DNA of 6,983 bases from Planctomycetaceae bacterium (GTDB lineage: Bacteria > Planctomycetota > Planctomycetia > Pirellulales > UBA1268). Where the stretch lies: the NCBI GenBank assembly GCA_003488325.1, contig DNLZ01000461.1, positions 2,776 to 9,758 on the forward strand, read 5' to 3'. Positions 1 through 5,963 of this stretch are shown piece by piece (the first letter of the stretch is position 1; every line of letters begins with the position of its first letter). The position numbers were made by a program, and so were the translations under genes. The notes beneath the pieces are model-generated. The model made no database searches, had not been told where the DNA came from, and saw only the letters and a program-made list of their open reading frames with translations.

Positions 1-809
1 CGATGGTCGCCGCCGGCATCGATTTCGTACGAGCGGGCGACATCTTCCAGGTGAACCTCGCGCAGCAGTTCGTGGTCGATGCGTCGGTCGACCCGCACAC
101 GCTCGCCGCCGCGGCCCACGCCCTCAACCCGGCCCCCTTCGCCGGAGCCCTCGACATGGGCACGGGCTGGATCGTGAGCATGTCGCCCGAACGCTTCCTG
201 CAGGTGCGGGGCCGCTCCGTGCGGATGCACCCGATCAAGGGCACGCGCCGGCGCATCGCCAGCCCCGAGGCCGATCTCTACGCCGGCGAGGATCTCGAGG
301 CCAGCGAGAAGGATCGGGCCGAGAACGTCATGATCGTCGATCTCGTGCGCAACGACCTCGCGCGGGTCTGCACCCCGCCGAGCGTGCGGGTCGACGCCCT
401 CTGCCGGCTCGAGCGCTACCGCTACGTGCAGCACCTCGTGTCGGTCGTGTCGGGCACGCTGCGACCGGGGCTCGACGCGCTCGCCGCCTTCGAGGCCGCG
501 ATCCCGGCCGGCAGCGTGACGGGGGCGCCCAAGCGGCGCGCATGCGAGATCATCTCGTCGCTCGAGGGCGTGGCCCGAGGTGCCTACTGCGGCTCGCTCG
601 GATACATCGGCTTCGACGGCACCGCCGACTTCAACCTGCTCATCCGCACGTTCGTCGTCGAACCCGGGCGGGTGACCTTCGCGGCAGGCGGCGGCATCAC
701 GGCGGCGAGTGATCCGGCGGCCGAGCACGCCGAGTCGCTTCACAAGGCGGAGGGACTGCTGCGGGTGCTCGCCGCGGTGCGCGCCGGCGATCCGGAAGCA
801 CCGCGATGA
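1..809 (+). CDS. pabB: Aminodeoxychorismate synthase component I (PabB), 3' part; 5' end outside the window
   Basis: This is the C-terminal catalytic part (at least 268 residues) of a chorismate-binding enzyme. With PabA it converts chorismate and glutamine-derived ammonia into 4-amino-4-deoxychorismate, the precursor of p-aminobenzoate and folate, in the cytoplasm. The motifs run in family order: IFQVNLAQQF (14-23), SPERFL (61-66), HPIKGTRRR (76-84), DRAENVMIVDLVRNDL (104-119), GSVTGAPKRRACEII (170-184) and GSLGYIGFDG (197-206). The Lys in PIKGT (residue 79 counted from the ATG at base 3) is the active-site Lys of PabB; anthranilate synthase TrpE normally has Ala there (PIAGT). SVTGAPK is also PabB-like rather than the TrpE form with SGAPK. 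The frame is open to base 1, and families of this type are about 450-500 residues long, so the ATG at 3 is internal and the N-terminal half is missing. The stop overlaps the pabA start (ATGA, 806-809). An isochorismate synthase or TrpE is less likely because of the Lys. Confidence 0.92.
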   Translation, partial: MVAAGIDFVRAGDIFQVNLAQQFVVDASVDPHTLAAAAHALNPAPFAGALDMGTGWIVSMSPERFLQVRGRSVRMHPIKGTRRRIASPEADLYAGEDLEASEKDRAENVMIVDLVRNDLARVCTPPSVRVDALCRLERYRYVQHLVSVVSGTLRPGLDALAAFEAAIPAGSVTGAPKRRACEIISSLEGVARGAYCGSLGYIGFDGTADFNLLIRTFVVEPGRVTFAAGGGITAASDPAAEHAESLHKAEGLLRVLAAVRAGDPEAPR

Positions 810-1480
810 TCGTGCTCATCGACAACCACGACAGCTTCGCGTGGAACCTGGCACGCCACCTCTCGCTGCTGGGGCCCCGCGTCGTGGTCGTTCCGAGCCA
901 CGTGGCGACCGTGGCCGACCTCCACCGGCTTCATCCGCGGGCGCTCGTGATCTCGCCGGGGCCCTGCACGCCGGCGGAGGCGGGCTGCTCGGTCGACGCG
1001 GTGCGATCCTTCACGGGCGTCATTCCGATCCTCGGCGTCTGTCTCGGCCATCAGGTGATCGCCGCCGCTCGGGGGGCGTCCATCGTGCGTGCGCGTGAGC
1101 CGGTGCATGGCCGCACGAGTCGGGTGCGCCACGATGCGGTCAATCTCTTCGCCGGCATTCCGGATCCGATGACGGCCTGTCGCTACCACTCGCTCGTGGT
1201 GGACGCGGCGACGCTGTCGGAGGGGCTCGTCGCGGTCGCCCACGACGAGGAGGGCACGATCATGGCCGTCTCGGATGAGCGACAGTGCGTGCACGGCGTG
1301 CAGTTTCATCCGGAGTCGATCCTCACCCGTCATGGCTTCAGGCTGCTCGCCAATTTTCTCGAACTGGCGGGCATGCCGCACGCGAGCCGCATGGTGGGTC
1401 TGCTCGACGACCATCTCGCGCACCAGGGCGCCCCGCACGGCGACGCACCCTCGCCTCCCGAGCGTGTGGTGACGTTCTGA
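806..1480 (+). CDS. pabA: Aminodeoxychorismate synthase component II, class I glutamine amidotransferase (PabA/TrpG)
   Basis: A 224-residue glutamine amidotransferase that hydrolyses glutamine and passes ammonia to the chorismate-binding subunit encoded just upstream. Visible motifs are the N-terminal strand and IDNHDSFAWNL (5-15), the oxyanion-region SPGPCTPAEAG (50-60), the nucleophile elbow GVCLGHQ with Cys79, HGRTS (101-105), RYHSL (126-130), and VQFHPES with the catalytic His168 and Glu170. The triad is therefore complete. The ATG shares four bases with the pabB stop, and a GGAAG at 794-798 sits 7 bases upstream, so translational coupling is likely and gives 1:1 subunits. PabA and TrpG proteins are nearly indistinguishable, and in many bacteria one protein serves both p-aminobenzoate and tryptophan synthesis; the pabB partner favours PabA. 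It is longer than the usual 185-200 residues because of a tail of about 30 residues after the last helix (LANFLELAG), rich in His, Pro and Asp, of unknown role. Confidence 0.93.
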   Translation: MIVLIDNHDSFAWNLARHLSLLGPRVVVVPSHVATVADLHRLHPRALVISPGPCTPAEAGCSVDAVRSFTGVIPILGVCLGHQVIAAARGASIVRAREPVHGRTSRVRHDAVNLFAGIPDPMTACRYHSLVVDAATLSEGLVAVAHDEEGTIMAVSDERQCVHGVQFHPESILTRHGFRLLANFLELAGMPHASRMVGLLDDHLAHQGAPHGDAPSPPERVVTF

Positions 1481-1676
1481 GCGGCCGACTGCCCGCTCCG
1501 GCATCACGGTCTGCTCAGGCAACGGGCGGGCGGGACAGAGCCGGTGTGTCCGCGCTGCGGACTTGTGAGTTCCCGATGAGGGAAGCCGCCGCACGCAAAA
1601 AACACCGGGAAACACGGCACAAAAGACGGCTCCACGCACGTCGGATTCTCTCGCTGTGACGACGCTCGCCCTCCGC
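1481..1676. other. Regulatory gap between pabA and the amtB promoter
   Basis: No gene is supported here. A hairpin GTCCGC-GCT-GCGGAC lies at 1548-1562, and an inverted repeat TTCCC-GATGA-GGGAA lies at 1570-1584. A weaker pairing joins GCCCGC (1491-1496) to GCGGGC (1526-1531). None is followed by a T run, so a Rho-independent terminator for pabBA is not shown. Three A-tracts follow at 1597-1602, 1610-1612 and 1621-1624, with centres about 11.5 bases apart. An activator of a sigma-54 promoter usually binds 80-150 bases upstream of the start site, and the 1548-1584 repeats fall in or near that range. No match to the palindromic NtrC consensus (TGCAC-type arms) was found by eye. Confidence 0.5.
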
Positions 1677-1692
1677 TGGCACGCGATTTGCA
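1677..1692 (+). promoter_or_regulatory. Sigma-54 (RpoN) -24/-12 promoter for amtB
   Basis: The sequence TGGCACG-CGAT-TTGCA matches the sigma-54 consensus TGGCACG-N4-TTGCW at every defined base. The invariant GG (1678-1679) and GC (1690-1691) are separated by exactly 10 bases. Transcription would begin near 1703, giving an untranslated leader of about 93 bases before the amtB ATG at 1796. Sigma-54 promoters need an ATP-driven enhancer-binding activator; for ammonium transporters this is classically NtrC, which is active under nitrogen limitation. The activator gene is not in the window. Confidence 0.88.
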
Positions 1693-1783
1693 ATCTGGGA
1701 AAGGCGGAGAAAGGGCGCGGCTGGAGGCCGTGCCCGTGGTGTCGGTCACTGGAGGTGTTCGCGTTCGATTTCCAACCGAGAAT

Positions 1784-1790
1784 GAGGCGG
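1784..1790 (+). promoter_or_regulatory. Ribosome binding site fixing the amtB start
   Basis: GAGGCGG lies just upstream of the ATG at 1796-1798, with 8 bases between GAGG and the ATG. An in-frame TTG at 1688 would make the protein 36 residues longer. That TTG is part of the -12 element of the sigma-54 promoter and lies upstream of the predicted transcript start, so it cannot be used from that promoter. The site therefore decides the start. Confidence 0.75.
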
Positions 1791-1795
1791 ATCCT

Positions 1796-3313
1796 ATGTT
1801 CAATGCACGCATGATGCGGTGGGGGGTGGTGACGGCGGTCGTCGCCATCGTGCTCTTCGGTCCCGGCGACCTGTCACTGCCGCTGGCCTTCGCCGAGGGT
1901 GAGAATCCCTCGACCGCTGCTGCGGCCCCGCCGCCGCCACCGCCCACGGTGGAGGAGATGGTGCCCAAGCTCTGGGTCGCCGCCGACACCGTCTGGGTGC
2001 TCGTCTGCGGCATGCTCGTGTTCTTCATGAATCTCGGCTTCGGGTGCGTCGAATCCGGGTTCGCACGGGCGAAGAACTGCGTCAACATTCTGTCGAAGAA
2101 CTTCGTCGTCTTCGCAGCCACGTCGCTCGCCTATTTCCTCTTCGGCTGGGACATCATGTTCGGCGCCGGCGATGGCGCGTTCTTCGGCAATTCCGGGGCG
2201 TGGATGGTGGGCGGTGCGGACAACAGCCCGGCGGTCGGAGACAAGTATCAGGGCGTGTATGGCGCGATTTCGTGGGCCAGCGTCCCCCTGTGGACCAAGT
2301 TCTTCTTCCAGTTGGTCTTCGCGGGGACTGCCGCCACGATCGTGTCCGGAGCCGTGGCCGAGCGGATCAAGTACCACACGTTCGTGCTCTTCAGCTTCCT
2401 GATGGCGCTTGTGATCTACCCGGTGACGGGTCATTGGATCTGGGGCTTCGGGTATCTCGCGAAAGACTGGAATTTCTGGGATTTCGCCGGCTGCACGGCG
2501 GTGCATTCCGTCGGCGGCTGGGCGGCCCTCACCGGCGCGGCGATTCTCGGTCCGCGCATCGGCAAGTATTCGTCCACGGGCAAGGTGCAGGCCATCCCCG
2601 GCCACAACATGACGGCCGCCTTCATCGGCTGCCTCGTGCTCTGGTTCGGATGGTTCGGCTTCAATCCGGGCAGCACGTTCGGGATCGCCGCGGACGGCGG
2701 GGCGCTCGCCTCCCAGGTGGCCGTGAACACGAACATGGCCGCGGCGGCGGCGACGCTGACGGCCACCGCCACCGCATGGCTGCTCCTCGGCAAGCCCGAC
2801 ATCGGCATGACGCTCAACGGGTGCCTCGCCGGGCTCGTGGGCATCACGGCGAGTGCGGCCTTCACGAACATCACCTGCTCCGCGATCATCGGTGCGATCG
2901 CGGGCGTGCTCGTGGTGCTGTCGGTGCTCTTCTTCGACCGGATCAAGATCGACGACCCGGTCGGTGCGACGAGCGTGCATCTCGTGTGCGGAATCTTCGG
3001 CACGCTGTGCGTGGGTCTCTTCACCACCAGTGACCTGTCGACGACCGTGGCGAACACGCCGATGGGCATGGCCGCCGTGGGCGGCCCCTACGCCGGCCTG
3101 TTCTTCGGCGGCGGCACCAAGCAGCTCGTGGCCCAGCTGGTGGGCGTGGTCATGGTGGGTGCGTACGTCTCCGTCGTCTCCGCAATCTGCTGGCTCGTCC
3201 TGCGTGCGGTCGTCGGCCTGCGGGTCGACTCGAAGGAGGAGATCGAGGGCCTCGACATCGGCGAGCACGGCAACGAGGCCTACCACGGCTTCGTGATGGT
3301 GCGCACCGAGTAA
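1796..3313 (+). CDS. amtB: Ammonium transporter, Amt/AmtB family
   Basis: A 505-residue inner-membrane ammonium channel/transporter. Residues 1-33 form a signal peptide: a basic start with Arg5 and Arg8, a hydrophobic core, then LAFA followed by EGEN. A short Ala/Pro-rich linker with six consecutive Pro (45-50) precedes the 11-helix Amt fold. Pore residues can be placed against E. coli AmtB. The twin histidines are His237 (in TAVHSVGG) and His395 (in SVHLVCG). The Phe gate is Phe175 (FAGTAATIVSG) and Phe289 (GWFGFNPGS), with Trp216 (HWIWG), Ser293 and Asp229 (WDFAG) also present. The tail GLDIGEHGNEAYHG (485-498) is the conserved cytoplasmic C-terminus that couples subunits of the trimer and is where GlnK-type PII proteins act. 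The start is chosen by the RBS and promoter position. No glnK/glnB lies next to it: the next gene is convergent and a strong terminator follows. All pore residues look intact, so it should be functional. Confidence 0.96.
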   Translation: MFNARMMRWGVVTAVVAIVLFGPGDLSLPLAFAEGENPSTAAAAPPPPPPTVEEMVPKLWVAADTVWVLVCGMLVFFMNLGFGCVESGFARAKNCVNILSKNFVVFAATSLAYFLFGWDIMFGAGDGAFFGNSGAWMVGGADNSPAVGDKYQGVYGAISWASVPLWTKFFFQLVFAGTAATIVSGAVAERIKYHTFVLFSFLMALVIYPVTGHWIWGFGYLAKDWNFWDFAGCTAVHSVGGWAALTGAAILGPRIGKYSSTGKVQAIPGHNMTAAFIGCLVLWFGWFGFNPGSTFGIAADGGALASQVAVNTNMAAAAATLTATATAWLLLGKPDIGMTLNGCLAGLVGITASAAFTNITCSAIIGAIAGVLVVLSVLFFDRIKIDDPVGATSVHLVCGIFGTLCVGLFTTSDLSTTVANTPMGMAAVGGPYAGLFFGGGTKQLVAQLVGVVMVGAYVSVVSAICWLVLRAVVGLRVDSKEEIEGLDIGEHGNEAYHGFVMVRTE

Positions 3314-3323
3314 CCCGTTTCAG

Positions 3324-3354
3324 CGGATGCCGTGGCACGGGGCCGCGGCATCCG
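3324..3354. terminator. Hairpin immediately after amtB
   Basis: CGGATGCCG (3324-3332) pairs perfectly with CGGCATCCG (3346-3354), a 9-bp stem around a 13-base loop in which GGC/GCC can pair further. It begins 10 bases after the amtB stop. It is followed by ATTCCTT rather than a clean T run, so it may protect the mRNA 3' end or assist the stronger terminator just downstream. Confidence 0.45.
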
Positions 3355-3369
3355 ATTCCTTCCAGAAGG

Positions 3370-3425
3370 ATGCCCCAGAGGCTTGGGCGAGCACTCCGCC
3401 TCGCTCGCCCAAGCCGGGGCATTTT
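3370..3425 (+). terminator. Rho-independent terminator of amtB
   Basis: The outer arm ATGCCCC (3370-3376) pairs with GGGGCAT (3416-3422), and the inner arm of 13 bases (3380-3392, GGCTTGGGCGAGC) pairs perfectly with 3403-3415. This makes a 20-bp stem with only a 3-base bulge (AGA, 3377-3379) and a 10-base loop, followed by TTTTCT on the plus strand. Read from the other strand, the hairpin is the same but is followed by CCTTCTGG, a poor T run, so it is best as the amtB terminator; it may still act on the convergent SDR transcript. Confidence 0.82.
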
Positions 3426-3480
3426 CTGGTTGCATGGTCGACGGGTGCGTGACGCCGGTGTCTCCGCCCAGCCGCGTCGA

Positions 3481-4263
3481 TCACTCCGGCCCGCGACGGA
3501 GTCCGCCGTTCACCGCGATGACCTGGCCGGTGATGAACGCGGCTGCGGGCGAGAGGAGCCAGCGCACCGTCGCGGCGACGTCGTCGGGCTCGCCCCACCG
3601 GCCCAAAAGGCTCTCGCGCACCGCCCGGCGCTGCCAGGCGTCGCTGGCCCGCTCGCCCCAGGCGGTGCGGATCCAACCCGGTGCGACACAGTTGACCCGT
3701 ACGGCGGGTGCCAGCGAGCACGCCAGGCTTTTCGTGAACGCCATGACAGCCCCCTTCGAGGCCGCGAACAGCTCGCCGCTGTCCCCTTCCATGCCGACCT
3801 CTGCCTGATCCCAGCCGATCGTGACGATCGCGCCGCCGCGGGCCGCCATGGCACGGCCGAGGGCCCGGGCCATCAGCATCGTGGCGGTCACGTCCACGCG
3901 GAGCAGCGCCTCGAGCTTCCGCTCGTACGACCACGTCGCCGCGGCACCGGTGAGGACGTCGACACCCGCCACGAGGACCGCACCGTCGAGGGCGGGCACG
4001 GCCGCGATCACGTCCGCCGCCACGGCTGCGGGGTCCGCCTCGGACAGGTCGTGGAGGAAGGTGCCGGCATGACGATCGTCCCGCGCGAGCTGGCCGACGA
4101 CCTCCGCGGCGGCGACCGCGTCGCGGCCATGGATGGCGACGCGGGCTCCGTCGGAGGCGAGGGCGAGCGCGACCGCACGGCCGATCCCCCGCGTGGCGCC
4201 CGTCACGAGCACCGTGCGGCCGGCGAGCGCGGGGCGGTGAGCTGAACCCTCGCGCGTGCTCAT
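3481..4263 (-). CDS. Short-chain dehydrogenase/reductase (SDR) family protein with an atypical active site
   Basis: A 260-residue protein with the classical SDR Rossmann fold, cytoplasmic by its lack of signal or membrane segments. The nucleotide-binding motif TGATRGIG is at 21-28; HGRD (45-48) after the second strand has an Arg of the kind that favours NADP(H). APGWIRTAW (194-202), RWGEPDDVA (222-230) and ITGQVIAVNGG (244-254) match the usual C-terminal SDR blocks. The catalytic machinery differs: where YxxxK is expected the protein has FAASK (166-170), so Tyr is Phe; the stretch that normally reads ISS reads IGWDQ (149-153), with no Ser; NNAG is LVAG (97-100). The Lys is retained. It may therefore bind a nucleotide without doing ordinary dehydrogenase chemistry, or use another acid. 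The substrate is unknown. The ATG at 4263 overlaps the upstream gene's stop (ATGA) and has GGAG four bases upstream, so it is the second gene of an operon with the propeller protein. An in-frame extension upstream exists but lies inside that gene and was not used. Confidence 0.88.
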   Translation of the reverse strand: MSTREGSAHRPALAGRTVLVTGATRGIGRAVALALASDGARVAIHGRDAVAAAEVVGQLARDDRHAGTFLHDLSEADPAAVAADVIAAVPALDGAVLVAGVDVLTGAAATWSYERKLEALLRVDVTATMLMARALGRAMAARGGAIVTIGWDQAEVGMEGDSGELFAASKGAVMAFTKSLACSLAPAVRVNCVAPGWIRTAWGERASDAWQRRAVRESLLGRWGEPDDVAATVRWLLSPAAAFITGQVIAVNGGLRRGPE

Positions 4264-5963
4264 GGCGCTCCATCCCCGGCGGCTTCCCGCGACGGATCCG
4301 TGCCGTCTGTCGTCGGTGTGCCACGGTCGGACTGAATCGGCAGCCGCCAGCAGGCGGCCTCTTCGGCGTTGCGCACGAGCAGACGATCGCCGCTGACGCA
4401 GGGGTTGTTCCACGTCTGCCCGACAAGCGCGGCGATCGTCCCGCGGACCCGCTGCGCGTCGCTCGCGCAGTCGACGAGCACCACCGCGCCGTCCTCGGCC
4501 TGCACGACGAGCAGGTTGCCCACCCGGAGCACCTGGCCCTGCCCATACCGGCCGCCCTTCCAGGCACGCTTCCCGTCGGCAAGACGCACGCACTCGAGGA
4601 TGCCGTCGGACAAGCCATAGGCATGCCCGTCGTGCAGCACCGCGTTGGTGAACTTCGTCTTCAGCAGATTCGCCCGCGACCAGAGCGGCGCAAAGGCCGG
4701 GGGCCCCGCACCCGCGGCGTCTGCCATCTCGAAGAGCGCGGCGCCGATGCCATACCCCTTCGAGATGAAGATGCGGCGGCCGTCGAGCACCTGCGGTTGC
4801 GAGCACGACGCGTCGGAGTTGGAATGCCCGGGCCAGTCGAACGACCAGCGTTCGGCACCGTCGGCCGGATCGTAGGCCGCCACCTGCGCCTCGTTCACCG
4901 CGATCACCACGTCGACGTCGGCGACACGGGCCAGCACCGGCGTCGCATAACTGATCTGGGCGTCACCCGCCGTCCACCGCCGCGTGCCGGTCTCCCGTTC
5001 ATAGGCAGCCACCGCGATCGCGGCCCTGCCATCGACCGGCGGCTTTTTCAGCGGGCCGCCGCCGGGGACGATCACGAGGTCGTCGGTGACGAGCGGCGAA
5101 CCGGACCGTCCCCACGCGACGCTCGCCGCATGGGCAGTGGGGTCGATGCCCAGGTCGTCGATCACGTTACGTCGCCATACGACCCGGCCGGTCGCACCCT
5201 CGATCGCGTGGAGCCAGCCCGTGGCGCCGGTCGTGTAGACCACGCCGTCGCGAATGGTGGGCGTCGAACGCGGACCGATGCCGCCGAGCACGGTCTGATG
5301 CCGCGCGGTCACCGCGACCTGCCAGAGAGGAAGGCCGGTGTCCGCGTCGTGGCACGAGACGATCTCCTCCTCGCCGCGTTGCTCGAGCGTGACGGCCCGG
5401 TTCCCCACGACCGCAAAACCGCTCCAGCCGGCCCCGATCGCCCGCCGCCAGACACGCTCGGGCGGACGCGCCGACCAGTCGGGGTCGAGAACGGGCCGAT
5501 CGATTCCACCGCCGCCGCCCGGACCGAGGAACCGCGGGAAGTCGTCCGGGGTCTCCTCCCACGCGGTGCCCGCAGGCTCCGACGGAACCGCCGCACCGGT
5601 CTGGTCGTTCCGCGGCAGCAGTCGGTCGCGCGAGGGACTCCAGCGAAACATCACCTGCGGCACGAGGTCTCCCGAGACGCCCTCGATGCGGAAGATCCCG
5701 ACCGCCACGACGATGGCGGCCAGCAGGCCGTAGCCCACGGCCTGCTTCAACCCGGGAGCGTGACCACTCTCTCGCAGGAACCAGAGCAGGAGCGAAACAA
5801 GAGCCGAAAAAGCGAGGATGAGCGTGATGATGTTGCACACCGCCTGATCGACGATGGCGCCGGCGACCATCTGAAGCAGCCCGGACCGCACGAGGCCGAT
5901 CGCGGCCAGGAGCGACGCGACGCTGACGAGCACCCGCCGAGGCGGGACGAGCGGACGGGACAT
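4260..5963 (-). CDS. Membrane-anchored PQQ-like (quinoprotein/BamB-type) beta-propeller protein
   Basis: A 567-residue protein with three probable membrane helices at the N-terminus (about 11-35, 41-63 and 75-91). The basic start (RR at 9-10) and the basic loop between helices 2 and 3 predict an N-in topology, which puts the large C-terminal domain outside the cytoplasm. After a linker, FPRFLGPGGGGG (142-153) resembles the WPQFRGP entry motif of planctomycete PQQ-like proteins. The propeller repeats show blade signatures of the type D-x-x-[TD]-G-x-x-x-W: DADTGLPLW (206-214), EGATGRVVW (255-263), ERETGTRRW (322-330), DPADGAERW (365-373) and RLADGKRAW (460-468). DCASDAQRV (498-506) is a degenerate last one. 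Such repeats occur both in PQQ dehydrogenases and in non-enzymatic scaffolds such as BamB; I cannot show PQQ or metal binding, so no enzyme activity is claimed. It is the first gene of a pair with the SDR. No strong ribosome binding site is visible before the ATG at 5963. Confidence 0.87.
   Translation of the reverse strand: MSRPLVPPRRVLVSVASLLAAIGLVRSGLLQMVAGAIVDQAVCNIITLILAFSALVSLLLWFLRESGHAPGLKQAVGYGLLAAIVVAVGIFRIEGVSGDLVPQVMFRWSPSRDRLLPRNDQTGAAVPSEPAGTAWEETPDDFPRFLGPGGGGGIDRPVLDPDWSARPPERVWRRAIGAGWSGFAVVGNRAVTLEQRGEEEIVSCHDADTGLPLWQVAVTARHQTVLGGIGPRSTPTIRDGVVYTTGATGWLHAIEGATGRVVWRRNVIDDLGIDPTAHAASVAWGRSGSPLVTDDLVIVPGGGPLKKPPVDGRAAIAVAAYERETGTRRWTAGDAQISYATPVLARVADVDVVIAVNEAQVAAYDPADGAERWSFDWPGHSNSDASCSQPQVLDGRRIFISKGYGIGAALFEMADAAGAGPPAFAPLWSRANLLKTKFTNAVLHDGHAYGLSDGILECVRLADGKRAWKGGRYGQGQVLRVGNLLVVQAEDGAVVLVDCASDAQRVRGTIAALVGQTWNNPCVSGDRLLVRNAEEAACWRLPIQSDRGTPTTDGTDPSREAAGDGAP

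Noticed and set aside
1..809. Anthranilate synthase component I (TrpE)
   Set aside because: The active-site motif is PIKGT with Lys, and the later motif is SVTGAPK; TrpE normally shows PIAGT and SGAPK.
1688..1795. Start of amtB at the TTG at 1688
   Set aside because: That codon is inside the sigma-54 -12 element and upstream of the predicted transcript start. The ATG at 1796 has an RBS and begins a proper signal peptide.
1782..1814. A 10-codon leader peptide frame overlapping the amtB start
   Set aside because: The only strong GGAGG (1751-1755) is 26 bases away, and the frame codes no regulatory codon run; the GAGG at 1784 lies inside it and serves amtB.
1874..3286. A 470-codon open frame antisense to amtB
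   Set aside because: Its translation is charged, low-complexity and His/Arg/Glu-rich with no recognisable domain. It is explained by the high third-position G+C of amtB, whose protein shows a full set of family residues.
3333..3350. TGGCACGGGGCCGCGGCA as a second sigma-54 promoter
   Set aside because: Only the -24 half matches. The -12 half lacks TTGC at the needed spacing, and the segment is the loop of the hairpin after amtB, with no plus-strand gene downstream.
3320..4624. A 434-codon minus-strand open frame overlapping the SDR gene and its terminator region
   Set aside because: It is Arg/Gly-rich, without motifs, in a different frame from the SDR, and crosses the convergent terminator.
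4264..4806. An N-terminal extension of the SDR to 441 residues
   Set aside because: The added 181 residues lie wholly inside the propeller gene in another frame and have no domain. The ATG at 4263 gives a normal SDR length, has GGAG upstream and makes the ATGA overlap.
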